In this document: positions 44,690 to 52,796 of the stretch, in pieces | Layout: the number at the start of each line of letters is the position of its first letter | Numbering within the stretch: the first letter of the stretch is position 1 | NCBI RefSeq assembly: GCF_019039035.1 | Contig: NZ_JAHNZT010000004.1 | Location: 372,001 to 436,000 of the forward strand | Direction of reading: 5' to 3' | Source: Citreicoccus inhibens | GTDB taxonomy: Bacteria; Myxococcota; Myxococcia; Myxococcales; Myxococcaceae | Length of the DNA stretch: 64,000 bases | Position numbers and translations under genes: made by a program | The notes under the pieces: model-generated | The model's input: only the letters and a program-made list of their open reading frames with translations | Told to the model about the DNA's origin: nothing | Database searches by the model: none

Positions 44690-46516
44690 TCAGGACACCG
44701 GCTCGGACTCGGACTCCGGCTTGGGCGCGTGGACGGGCGAGGACAGCACCAGCTCCTCTCCGCCCGAGAAGCGGCGCTCCATCTCCGCGCGGACGAAGCG
44801 CTCGATCTCCTCGGCGGTGGTCAACTCCATGGCGCCCTCCAACAGCCTGAGGGCCTCGGAGCGGTCCGCCCGGCGCAAGAGTCGCTTCACCACCGGAATC
44901 TGCCCGGACGTCATGGACAGCTCGTCGAAGCCGAGCGCCAACAGCACGAGCGCGTAGAGCGGGTCGCCGGCCATCTCGCCGCACATGGACACGGGGATGT
45001 TGGCGGCCTTCGCCGCGCCCACGATGTCGCGCAGCATGCGCAGCACGGACAGGTGCAGCGGCCGGTAGAGGTACGCGACCTCGCGGTTCTGCCGGTCGAT
45101 GGCCATGGAGTACTGGATGAGGTCGTTGGTCCCCACCGAGAAGAAGTCCGCCTCCTGTGCCAGCCGGTCGGCGATGACCGCGGCGCTCGGCGTCTCCACC
45201 ATGATGCCCACCGGGAAGCGCTTGCCCACGGGCACGCCCGCGCGGCCCAGCGCCGTGCGACACGCCTCCAACTCACTGCGCGCCTCGCGCAGCTCGCTCA
45301 CGCCGCAGATGAGCGGGAACATGAGGCGCAGGTTCCCATGCACGCTGGCGCGCAAGAGCGCGCGGAGCTGCACGCGGAACAGCTCGCGGTTGGCCAGGCA
45401 GTAGCGGATGGCCCGCAGGCCCATGGCCGGGTTGGGTTCCTTCTCGTGCTTCGTCTTGCCGGGGACCTTGTCGCCGCCCAGGTCCAGCGTGCGGATGGTG
45501 ACGGGACGGCCGCCCATCGCCTCCAGCACCTGCTTGTAGGCGCGGTAGTGCTCCTCTTCCGTGGGCGCGGTCTTCCGGTCCAGGAACATGAACTCGGTGC
45601 GGTACAGGCCAATGCCCTCCGCGCCGTGCGCCAGGAGCGACGGAATCTCCTCCAGGAACTCCATGTTGCCGTTGAGCCGGATCCGGAAGTGGTCCGTGCT
45701 CACCGCCGGCAGGTCCTTGGTGGCCAGCGCGAGCTGCTCGCTCTCGTGGTAGCGCCGCTGCTCCTCGCGGAACAACGAGAGCTGATCCTCCGAGGGGTTC
45801 ACCAGCAGCAGGCCGCGGATGCCATCCAGCGCCACCAGGTCGCCGGGAGAAATCTGCTCGCTGGCGCGGCCCGCGCCCACCACGGCGGGCGTCTCGCGGG
45901 CTCTCGCGACGATGGCCGTGTGGCTCGTCTGTCCGCCCAGGTCGGTGACGAAGCCCGCCACGCGCCCGCTGCGCGCCATGAGCGATGCGTCCGCGGGCGA
46001 CAGGTCATGCGCCACGACGATGGCCTCGGCGGGGACCTCCACCTCTTCGTCCACCACCTGGCCCATGAGGTTGCGGATGATGCGGTCCGCCACGTAGTCC
46101 ACGTCCGAGCGGCGCTCCCGGAAGTACTCGTCCGGGATGTTGTCGAACAGGTGTTTGATTTTCCGCGCCGTGCGCCGCACCGCCCACTCGGCGTTGATGC
46201 GGTCCTCGACGATGAGCCGGTTGACCTCGTCCACGAGCATGGGGTCGTGGAGCATCAGCCGGTGCGCCTCCAGGATGAGCGCGTGGTCGCTGCCCTCCGT
46301 GCGCGTGATTTGTTCCTTCAGCTCGGCGAGCTGGCGGTCCGACAGGTCGATGGCCGTCTTCATCCGCATCCGCTCGGGCTCCACCTCCGCCTCGGCGAGG
46401 CGGAGCTTGGGCGTGCGGATGCGCTTGCGGTCCAGGATGAAGGCGTGCCCCACCGCGATGCCGGGGGAGGCACCGATGCCCGTCAACTTCAGCGTGGGGG
46501 TGGCCTGGCTGCTCAC
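44690..46516 (-). CDS. ptsI: PTS enzyme I (phosphoenolpyruvate-protein phosphotransferase)
   Basis: 608 residues. It takes phosphate from phosphoenolpyruvate and passes it to HPr. The N-terminal HPr-binding and swivel domains carry the active His199 in GGQTSHTAIVAR. The C-terminal PEP barrel shows GNMEFLEEIPS, GIGLYRTEFMFLDR, DLGGDKVPG, and the catalytic loop VSMCGEMAGDP. The GTG start at 46516 follows GAAGAAGGA by 3 bp and lies 40 bp after the HPr gene on the same strand. It ends the operon EIIA-EIIB-EIIC-EIID-HPr-EI. About 22 residues at the C-terminus are rich in Glu and Pro. Confidence 0.97.
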   Translation of the reverse strand: MSSQATPTLKLTGIGASPGIAVGHAFILDRKRIRTPKLRLAEAEVEPERMRMKTAIDLSDRQLAELKEQITRTEGSDHALILEAHRLMLHDPMLVDEVNRLIVEDRINAEWAVRRTARKIKHLFDNIPDEYFRERRSDVDYVADRIIRNLMGQVVDEEVEVPAEAIVVAHDLSPADASLMARSGRVAGFVTDLGGQTSHTAIVARARETPAVVGAGRASEQISPGDLVALDGIRGLLLVNPSEDQLSLFREEQRRYHESEQLALATKDLPAVSTDHFRIRLNGNMEFLEEIPSLLAHGAEGIGLYRTEFMFLDRKTAPTEEEHYRAYKQVLEAMGGRPVTIRTLDLGGDKVPGKTKHEKEPNPAMGLRAIRYCLANRELFRVQLRALLRASVHGNLRLMFPLICGVSELREARSELEACRTALGRAGVPVGKRFPVGIMVETPSAAVIADRLAQEADFFSVGTNDLIQYSMAIDRQNREVAYLYRPLHLSVLRMLRDIVGAAKAANIPVSMCGEMAGDPLYALVLLALGFDELSMTSGQIPVVKRLLRRADRSEALRLLEGAMELTTAEEIERFVRAEMERRFSGGEELVLSSPVHAPKPESESEPVS

Positions 46517-46556
46517 GAATCCTTCTTCACCGGGGGTTGAACCGCATTCTCTCCTG

Positions 46557-46835
46557 TTATTTCGACTCTCCAAAACGATCGGCGATGAGCTTCGCCAGTT
46601 CCTGGAGACACGGGCCAGCGTCCTCGCCCTTACAGGTGAGCTTCACCTGGGTGCCCTGGGCGGCCGCCAGCATCAGGACCCCCATGATGGACTTGGCGTT
46701 GGCCCGCTGTCCCTGGGCCTCGATGGTGACGTCGCTCTTGAAGCGGTTGGCCACCTTGACCATCTGCGCCGCCGCCCGGGCGTGCAGCCCCAGGGCATTG
46801 ATGATCTCGTAGGTGCCTTCGGCCACGGTAGACAT
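46557..46835 (-). CDS. ptsH: HPr phosphocarrier protein
   Basis: 92 residues. The active-site His18 lies in NALGLHARAA. The regulatory Ser49 lies in ANAKSIMGVLML, the site that HPr kinase phosphorylates in Firmicutes and several proteobacteria, and an HprK gene is found at 54.4 kb. HPr carries phosphate from EI to the sugar-specific EII proteins. ATG 46835 is preceded by GAGAGGTGGGAG. It lies 27 bp downstream of the EIID gene and 40 bp upstream of EI. Confidence 0.97.
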   Translation of the reverse strand: MSTVAEGTYEIINALGLHARAAAQMVKVANRFKSDVTIEAQGQRANAKSIMGVLMLAAAQGTQVKLTCKGEDAGPCLQELAKLIADRFGESK

Positions 46836-46862
46836 CGAGACTCCCACCTCTCTTCTGCTTTT

Positions 46863-47645
46863 CTAGAGAAATGCGCCCGCCGCGCACGCGAGCCCCGCGG
46901 CGAGATAGAGCACCACGTAGTTGGGCACCCGTCGGGTGACGAGCACATAGGAGGCGATGCCGAGCGCCAGGCACCCGGCCGCGAGGAAGGGCGCGCCCTC
47001 GCCTCCCGCCGCGGCGCCGAAGCTGACCGCCAGCCACGCCGCCAATCCACCGGCGCTCGCGGCGGCCACCGCGCGCAGCCGAGCGCCCTTGGTGGGCAGG
47101 TTCACCCGGGCCACCGCCTCCACCAGCCGGTCCCCCAGGAACAGCCCCAGCCAGTACAACCGCACGCGCAAGAGCACGTGCACCAGGTTGTAGAGCACCA
47201 GGAAGAGGGCCACCGCCCACACGCCCAACAACGGCACCAGCGTGGCGCACACCGCGCCCACCGCGGGCTTGAGCGACAGCCAGAAGAAGCCGTCGCCCAG
47301 CGCGGCCAGCGGCCCCATCAGCGCCGCCTTGAAGGCCACCACCCGGTCCGGTGACTCCTCGCCACGGGCGATGCGCTGCTCGTGGTTCACCACGCCGCCC
47401 ACGATGGCCGCGGCCACGTACGGGTGCGTGTTGAAGAAGACGAGGTGGCGGCGCACGGCCTCCTCGCGCGCGGGCCCAGCGGGGTACAGCCGCTCCAGCG
47501 CGGGATAGACGGCGTAGGCCAGCCCCAGGTTCTGCATGCCCTTGGGGTTCCACGAGGCCTGGAGGAAGAGCGAGCGCAGGAACACCCGCAGCAGCACGTG
47601 CGCCGGCAACGAGGCGTCTCGCACGGTGGCCGCGGAAGTGCTCAC
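46863..47645 (-). CDS. PTS mannose-family IID component
   Basis: 260 residues from GTG 47645. The family segments are QASWNPKGMQNLGLAYAVYP, then THPYVAAAIVGGVVNHEQR, then FKAALMGPLAALGDGFFW, followed by several transmembrane helices at the C-terminus. IID and IIC together form the sugar channel of mannose-type PTS permeases. Its start overlaps the IIC stop as GTGA, which points to translational coupling. The imported sugar cannot be deduced. Confidence 0.93.
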   Translation of the reverse strand: MSTSAATVRDASLPAHVLLRVFLRSLFLQASWNPKGMQNLGLAYAVYPALERLYPAGPAREEAVRRHLVFFNTHPYVAAAIVGGVVNHEQRIARGEESPDRVVAFKAALMGPLAALGDGFFWLSLKPAVGAVCATLVPLLGVWAVALFLVLYNLVHVLLRVRLYWLGLFLGDRLVEAVARVNLPTKGARLRAVAAASAGGLAAWLAVSFGAAAGGEGAPFLAAGCLALGIASYVLVTRRVPNYVVLYLAAGLACAAGAFL

Positions 47646-48358
47646 GGCAGCCCCTGCCGGTTGAGCAGCACCAGGACCGCCGTCACCACCGCCGCCGCGA
47701 GCCCGGCGTACAGCGGCGCGCGCTTGGCGTGGCTCCCCTGCGCCGCGATGGCCGCCGCCACGGAGGCCATGGCCGGGTAGGCCCACGCCAGCCCGCGCAC
47801 CAGCCGGTTGGGCAGCGCCACCATGAGCGGCTCCAGGAAGAAGCCCGCCAGGGCGCACGCGGCGGTGACCGAGCCGTAGAGGAAGAAGTGCGGCCAGATG
47901 CCCCACAGGTTCTGCCGCATCGCGCGCTGGAGGTTGCCCTTCTCCGCCGAGGACAGCGCCACCCGCGCGAGCCGCGCCGAGTAGCCCTCCATCAGCCGGT
48001 CCATGCGCCGCCCCACCCTCCCCAGGCCGATGAACACCAGCACCGAGAGCGACCAGATGGCCGGCGTGGAGCCCGCGCCCGTGGCCAGCGTCAACGTGGC
48101 CGCCGCGGCGGAGGTGCCCGTGGCCACCAGCGTGTCGTTGTCCGGGAGCGCGGCGCCCAGGTTGGCGGTGCCCAGGTAGAACAGCTCCAGGAGCATGCCC
48201 ACCGCGAGGCCGCTCGCCACGTCGCCCAGGAGTCCGCCCATGAAGGTGGCGGCCACCAGCGGGCGCGCGAGCATGGCTTGGAGGAAGGCCTTGCGCTCCA
48301 CGGCCACCACGCCGCCCCACAGCCCCGCGAGCGCGACCTGGGTCCACCCCACGCTCAC
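47642..48358 (-). CDS. PTS mannose-family IIC component
   Basis: 238 residues from GTG 48358. It has six to seven hydrophobic helices. AVERKAFLQAMLARPLVAA and LGDVASGLAVGMLLELFYLG match the IIC family, and the PDNDTLVATGTSAAAA segment is the substrate-cavity loop seen in this family. Partner of IID in the membrane channel. It starts 4 bp after the IIB stop, and its own stop overlaps the IID start. Confidence 0.93.
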   Translation of the reverse strand: MSVGWTQVALAGLWGGVVAVERKAFLQAMLARPLVAATFMGGLLGDVASGLAVGMLLELFYLGTANLGAALPDNDTLVATGTSAAAATLTLATGAGSTPAIWSLSVLVFIGLGRVGRRMDRLMEGYSARLARVALSSAEKGNLQRAMRQNLWGIWPHFFLYGSVTAACALAGFFLEPLMVALPNRLVRGLAWAYPAMASVAAAIAAQGSHAKRAPLYAGLAAAVVTAVLVLLNRQGLP

Positions 48359-48362
48359 GGGC

Positions 48363-48848
48363 TCACCCCGCCTTCGCCCAGCGCTCGGTCAGGTCTGGCA
48401 GCGCCACCGGCTTCTCCACCGGCACGGCGCGGGCCTCCACGCGAACCCCGCGCTCGGAGAGCTGCTGGAGCGTCTGAAGCTCCGCCTCCGCCAGGAACAC
48501 CGACGGCGACACCTGCCGCCGCCCGGTGCCGAAGTGCACGTTGCCCAGGTTCAGCTCCTCCAGGGCCAGGCCGTGCGCGTACGCCAGGGGCACGCTCGCC
48601 ACGTCCCGCAGGAGCACGAGCGTCTTCACGCCGTCCCGGGACAGGGCCGCGAAGTCCACCTGCGACAGGGGGAGGATCTGCACCTCGATGGCGCTCTGTA
48701 CGGCCAGCGCCATGGCCGCGCGGATCAGAGGACTGGAGGCCGCCTCATCGTCCGCCACCACCACGCGGGACACCTTGAGGTAGGGCAGCCAGGCCTCGAC
48801 GACCTGACCGTGGATGAGGCGGTTGTCGACGCGGACCAGGGTGATCAC
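48363..48848 (-). CDS. PTS mannose-family IIB component
   Basis: 161 residues of the mannose/sorbose IIB family. The phosphate-accepting His13 lies in VRVDNRLIHGQVVEAWLP, the family's defining motif. It takes phosphate from EIIA and passes it to the sugar at the IIC/IID channel. Single-domain form, not fused to IIA. It starts 33 bp after the EIIA gene and is followed 4 bp later by IIC. Confidence 0.95.
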   Translation of the reverse strand: MITLVRVDNRLIHGQVVEAWLPYLKVSRVVVADDEAASSPLIRAAMALAVQSAIEVQILPLSQVDFAALSRDGVKTLVLLRDVASVPLAYAHGLALEELNLGNVHFGTGRRQVSPSVFLAEAELQTLQQLSERGVRVEARAVPVEKPVALPDLTERWAKAG

Positions 48849-48881
48849 AGCGGACTCGAATCGCCCACGTGCGTGGGTCCG

Positions 48882-49304
48882 TCAAGTTCGCGGCTGCTGT
48901 TGGGCCTCGCGAAGCAGGGCGGATGCACAGGTGATGTTGCGCTGGCCGTAGGAAGCCAGCTGGTTGGCCATTTCCGGAAGGGAGAGCTGCTCGGAGCGAA
49001 GGGAGTTGGCCTTGAGGAGCATGGGGAGGTTGACGCCTGCCAGCACCTCCAGGTTCATCCGCTGACACATCATCAGCGACTCCTTGCAGGGCGTACCTCC
49101 GAAGAGGTCGGCCATCAGGATGACGCCGTCCCCTTCGTCCACGCGGCGCACCGCCTCCTTCATCTTCACCCGCAGGTCCTCGACGGACGTGCCCGGCTCG
49201 ATGTTGCAGGTTGCCACCGCGGGCAGCTTGCCCACGATCTGTTCGGCGGTGGCCACCAGCTCCTCCGCGAGACGCCCGTGCGATGCGATGACGAGGCCGA
49301 CCAT
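48882..49304 (-). CDS. PTS mannose-family IIA component
   Basis: 140 residues of the EIIA-Man family. The active His9 lies in VIASHGRLAEELV, and the ligand region is LMADLFGGTPCKESLMMC. It takes phosphate from HPr and hands it to EIIB. ATG 49304 fits the family N-terminus (MVGLVIASHG). It is the first gene of the PTS operon; upstream is a 363-bp spacer with the divergent side occupied by the end of the NADK-like gene on the same strand. Confidence 0.95.
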   Translation of the reverse strand: MVGLVIASHGRLAEELVATAEQIVGKLPAVATCNIEPGTSVEDLRVKMKEAVRRVDEGDGVILMADLFGGTPCKESLMMCQRMNLEVLAGVNLPMLLKANSLRSEQLSLPEMANQLASYGQRNITCASALLREAQQQPRT

Positions 49305-49667
49305 GTTCGACTCCTGACCAACCCCCCGGAGGCTGCGTCCTACGCCTGAACGCCGCATTGCGCAACCCCGGCGAAAGTTTCCGCCTTCAGCCTTGTGCCT
49401 GAGTCAGACCCTTGGTCCCAAGGTAAGGCGGCCCTGCCCACCATGCCTGGATTTTCAGGCCCGGGAAAGCGACGGGATGTCGCCTGCCGGACGGGGAGCG
49501 GGGCGTGTCTCTCCCCATCCTGTCTGATGCCCGTGCGACTTGCGAGATGCTTGCGGATCGCGCCCGCCCGCCGTCCGGCCCCCCACCTGGGAAGCAGGCG
49601 CGGGCCCTCCCTTTCGCATGCGACACAGGGTCATCCGGGCCCCATGCGGGGCGCGTCCGCGACGACC
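49305..49667. other. Gene-free spacer before the PTS operon
   Basis: 363 bp between the EIIA start and the stop of the NADK-like gene. It should hold the PTS promoter. I saw no sigma-54 (GG/GC) element, no clear -35/-10 pair and no convincing gene. A short hairpin, GCCTG around AAAATC with CAGGC, lies at about 49445-49460. Confidence 0.4.
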
Positions 49668-50588
49668 TCAAGCGGAGACGAGCCGCGCGCACGCGTCCGA
49701 GGGACGGATGCGCGCGGTGGCGCCCGCGCCGAAGGCGAGGAAGTCCTCCTCCATGCCGTCGCTGAAGATGACGCCCCCCTGCGGCATGCGCGACTCGAGC
49801 ACCAGCTCCTGCTGAGTCGTGACGATGCCGCCCACGACCTCCGCGCTGGAGTGGCGGCTGATGAAGGGCTCGCGCACCACGAACGCCAGCCGGGGCGCCT
49901 CCCAATCCAACTTCCACGGCGTCCCCGGCACGCCGCCGGTTTGAGCGGTGAGGCTCCGCGCCAGCGTGAACACCGAGGACAGCCAGCCACTCGCGCCCGC
50001 GCCCGTGGACACCAGCACCCCGCTGGAGGACTGGGACTCGCGCTTGCCGGCATGCTCGAGCTGGTAGCGCGCCGACACGTGCGTGCGCGCGCCAATGAAC
50101 AGGTCGTTGAACGCGCGCAGCCGCTGCCCGTCGCCGAGCACCGCTTCCGCCAACCGCACGCGACGCAAGCGCGCCGTGCCCTCGAGGACACGAGCCACCG
50201 CGCCGCGCGCCTTGCTCGGGAGGAAGGGCAGCAGCACGCCGTCGAAGCGCTCGGGGTCGGGGTTGACGCCCACGAGCGGCTGCTCCCCCACGTACTTGGC
50301 CACGTTCGCCACCAGCCCGTCCTGCCCCAGCGTCACCACCACCTCCTTGCCCGTGAAGAGGAAGGTGGGCACCAGCGCGCGGTCCACCTGCTGCACCGGC
50401 AGGCCCAACTCCAGCGTGCCGCGCAGCGCCTCCACCGCGCGGCGGTACGCGGCGTCTTCCTGCTCGAAGTCGGCGAAGTCCTGCCCCGCGCGCTCGACGT
50501 AGAACTTCGCCTGCTTGCGCGTGTTGAAGCGCACCACCAGGTCTGCCAGCCGCGTCTTGCGCGTGACGAGCACCACCTTCTCGAACAT
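49668..50588 (-). CDS. NAD-kinase-superfamily protein
   Basis: 306 residues. The NAD-kinase fold is recognisable by VVVTLGQDGLVANVAKY, where the usual GGDG is GQDG (residues 88-91, Asp90 kept), by NDLFIGARTHVSARY in place of the usual NE loop, and by SSSGVLVSTGAGASGWLSS, the nucleotide-binding loop. Long insertions at the start and in the middle set it apart from housekeeping NAD kinases. It may phosphorylate NAD, a lipid or a sugar. It follows the SPFH gene by 15 bp, so the two form an operon. Confidence 0.82.
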   Translation of the reverse strand: MFEKVVLVTRKTRLADLVVRFNTRKQAKFYVERAGQDFADFEQEDAAYRRAVEALRGTLELGLPVQQVDRALVPTFLFTGKEVVVTLGQDGLVANVAKYVGEQPLVGVNPDPERFDGVLLPFLPSKARGAVARVLEGTARLRRVRLAEAVLGDGQRLRAFNDLFIGARTHVSARYQLEHAGKRESQSSSGVLVSTGAGASGWLSSVFTLARSLTAQTGGVPGTPWKLDWEAPRLAFVVREPFISRHSSAEVVGGIVTTQQELVLESRMPQGGVIFSDGMEEDFLAFGAGATARIRPSDACARLVSA

Positions 50589-50603
50589 GGCGCCCTCCCC
50601 TCT

Positions 50604-51617
50604 CTAGCGTTCGCGGCCCGCCGGTGCGCCTTCCGAGCGCCGGCCCTTCCCCGCCGCCGTGCTCGGGGTCAGCAGCGCCTGGAGCAGGTCCGGAGACACG
50701 TTGAGTTCGCCGATGCGCTGCGCGTTCTCCGCCATCTCACGGAAGGCCAGCGCGATGTTCGTCCCGGGGTCGCTGCCGCTGGCCGATGTGGCCATCAGCG
50801 TCTTCCAGTCCATGCCGCGCACGGGCGCCAGGCGCTTCTCCAGCGCGTAGGCCTGCGCGTCCGCGGCCTGCCGCTCGTTCTGGCTCCAGCGCTCCATCAG
50901 CGCCGAGCGCTGCTCCTCTACCGCGATGTCCGCCGACATGCGCGCCTCGCGAATCTGCCGCTGGCGCTCCTCCACCGCCAGCTCCGTGGCCAGCTCGCTC
51001 TCGCGGATGCGGCGCTCCTGCTCCACCGCCGCGTTGCGCCGCGCGTAGATGGCTTCATCCGCCTGGCGCTGAAGTCCCTCGCGCGCGTCGGCCTCCAGCG
51101 CTCGCGCCATCTCCGGCGTGGGCTGCGCGGACAGGAGCGAGAACCCCATCACCTCCACGCCCAACGCGCGCACCGACTCGGACTCCGCCAGCGCGGCGAG
51201 CACCTGCGCCTCGATGGCCGCCGAGCGCACCAGCACCTCGCGCAACAGCAGTGACTGCACCACCGTGCGCGCGCGCACCTGCGCCACCTGCACCAGCCGC
51301 TCCGCCAGCTTCTCCGGGTCCTCCGAGCGATAGCGCCCCGTGGGCCCCAGCGAGTAGTCCAGCAGCGCCGCCAGCTTGCGCGGCTCCGCCACCCGGTACG
51401 TGAGCTGCCCCTGGAGCGTCACCGCCTGGAAGTCCCGCGTCACCTCGTTGAACGCGAACGGCACGTCCGCGCTCGCCAACGGCACCGTCACCAACGTGGC
51501 CGACGGCTTCCAGTACAGGAACGACAGGCCCGCGCCCTCGCGCCGGACCTTCCCCGCCTGGAAGTGCATCACATACGTCGTCGGTGCCGCCTTCATGTAG
51601 CCCAGGACCATCGTCAT
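50604..51617 (-). CDS. SPFH/band-7 domain protein
   Basis: 337 residues (or 335 if the ATG at 51611, better spaced from AAGGGGG, is used). The SPFH domain occupies about residues 5-185 (DFQAVTLQGQLTYRVAEP and LGVEVMGFSLLSAQPTPE). A long charged coiled-coil follows to about 260, rich in Glu, Arg and Ala. There is no obvious N-terminal transmembrane helix, so membrane contact would be peripheral or by oligomers. SPFH proteins build ring-like scaffolds at membranes. It is co-expressed with the NADK-like gene, and a repeat-type operator lies just upstream. Confidence 0.85.
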   Translation of the reverse strand: MTMVLGYMKAAPTTYVMHFQAGKVRREGAGLSFLYWKPSATLVTVPLASADVPFAFNEVTRDFQAVTLQGQLTYRVAEPRKLAALLDYSLGPTGRYRSEDPEKLAERLVQVAQVRARTVVQSLLLREVLVRSAAIEAQVLAALAESESVRALGVEVMGFSLLSAQPTPEMARALEADAREGLQRQADEAIYARRNAAVEQERRIRESELATELAVEERQRQIREARMSADIAVEEQRSALMERWSQNERQAADAQAYALEKRLAPVRGMDWKTLMATSASGSDPGTNIALAFREMAENAQRIGELNVSPDLLQALLTPSTAAGKGRRSEGAPAGRER

Positions 51618-51630
51618 CCCCCTTGCCCAT

Positions 51631-51678
51631 CATGTTCGTGTCTTGTGGACACCATGTTAGTGTCAAACAAACACGAAC
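51631..51678 (-). promoter_or_regulatory. Operator-like repeats upstream of the SPFH/NADK operon
   Basis: CATGTTCGTGTC (51631-51642) and CATGTTAGTGTC (51653-51664) are direct repeats with one mismatch, exactly 22 bp (two helix turns) apart. An inverted repeat GTGTC/GACAC spans 51638-51652, and GTTCGTGT (51634-51641) is mirrored by ACACGAAC (51671-51678). On the minus strand TTGACA overlaps the distal repeat as a -35. All lie within 15-62 bp of the SPFH start, as expected for a repressor or activator site. Confidence 0.55.
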
Positions 51679-52014
51679 GCAACGCTTCGAGCGCGCGGTG
51701 GTGCCGGCGGGCGGAGGATGGGAGGGGGCGGCGGTCCCAGGGGACTGACGGCAGGCACCGGTCGGCCGGTCGGTCCCTGTCGATTGGCCCGTGGGGGCTC
51801 GCGCCGCACTGTTGGGAGGACAGGAGGCGACGCGACAGGAGCCGCGGCGGCACGGGCGCCGGGATGCTCCGTGGGGGAGAGGCCGTGCGCTCGCACGGGT
51901 TGGGGTGTCACGTCACCGGGCGGCCGGTCGAGCCGCGCGGCACATCCTGGGACGTGGGAACCGGACCGATGGGGCCGGGGTTGTTCCGCCCATGCCCAAA
52001 CAGGAGGAGTCGTC
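51679..52014. other. Gene-free spacer before the metallophosphoesterase
   Basis: About 336 bp of very GC-rich sequence with no supported gene. It holds a GGTCGGCC tandem-like stretch near 51759-51773, a perfect hairpin CCGTGC-GCTC-GCACGG at 51883-51898, and the strong ribosome site AGGAGG at 52002. A long 5' leader for the phosphoesterase gene is possible. Confidence 0.4.
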
Positions 52015-52728
52015 ATGCGCATCGCGGTGATCTCGGACCTCCATCTCGGCCGCCACGACACGGTGGACCCCTTCGGGCACGACGACTCCGTGTTCCTCCG
52101 CTTCCTGCGCTTCTTGGAGAGCAACTTCGAGCGCATCGTGCTGCTGGGGGACATCTACGAGACGCTGACCGCTCGGGCCCCACGCAGACAGGAGGCAGAG
52201 CTGGCGGCGGCGCGGGCGGCGCACCCCGAGCTGGTGCGGCGCTTCGCGGGCCCGCAGTACCACTACATCCACGGCAACCACGACCTGGTGGCGGGCCGCG
52301 TGCTCGGCGCTCCGGAGGAGCTGGTCCTCGAAGCGGACGGCGTGCGGATGCTCTTCACCCACGGTCACCGCCACGACTGGGTCATCCGCAAGGCGCGGTG
52401 GATCTCCGAGGCCTCGGTGTGGGCGGGGGCGTGGCTGCGGCGGCTGCAATTGCGCGCCATGTTCCGCGCGCTCCAGGCCGTGGACCTGCGCTTGAGCGGC
52501 GCGCTGCCAGACCCGGCGCGCTGCACGTTTCAGCGCTGGGCCATTGAACGCGCCCACCAACGGGACGCGGACATCGTCGTCACCGGACACACGCACCTGG
52601 GCCTGCGCGTGGAGCATGGAGACCGCCTCTTCCTCAACAGTGGGACGTGCTCCGAGGGGCAGTTCTCGTTCCTCAGCCTCGACACGCGCGATGGCCGGTA
52701 CGGCCTCCACACGTCGTGGGCGTGGTAG
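52015..52728 (+). CDS. Calcineurin-like metallophosphoesterase
   Basis: 237 residues. The dinuclear metal-site motifs of the calcineurin-like family are all present: SDLHLG near residue 8, GDIYE near 43, GNHD near 83, THGHRHD near 115 and GHTH near 185. The family splits phosphate esters; UDP-diacylglucosamine hydrolase-like or nucleotide substrates are possible. ATG 52015 with GGAGGAG 7 bp upstream is preferred over the longer in-frame extension that begins at 51718, which is low-complexity. The Imm11 gene follows 68 bp later. Confidence 0.88.
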   Translation: MRIAVISDLHLGRHDTVDPFGHDDSVFLRFLRFLESNFERIVLLGDIYETLTARAPRRQEAELAAARAAHPELVRRFAGPQYHYIHGNHDLVAGRVLGAPEELVLEADGVRMLFTHGHRHDWVIRKARWISEASVWAGAWLRRLQLRAMFRALQAVDLRLSGALPDPARCTFQRWAIERAHQRDADIVVTGHTHLGLRVEHGDRLFLNSGTCSEGQFSFLSLDTRDGRYGLHTSWAW

Positions 52729-52796
52729 CGCCCCGCCCGCGCGGCGAGGTGCGATGAAGCGCGCCAGGCGCCGGGGGCTCGGGGTAACCTCGGTGG

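Noticed and set aside
49305-49667. Sigma-54 promoter for the PTS operon
   Set aside because: No TGGCAC-N5-TTGC-like element with the correct GG/GC spacing was found on the minus strand.
51718-52014. Longer N-terminus for the metallophosphoesterase
   Set aside because: The extension is low-complexity Gly/Arg/Ala sequence, while ATG 52015 has a strong ribosome site and starts exactly at the first metal-binding motif.
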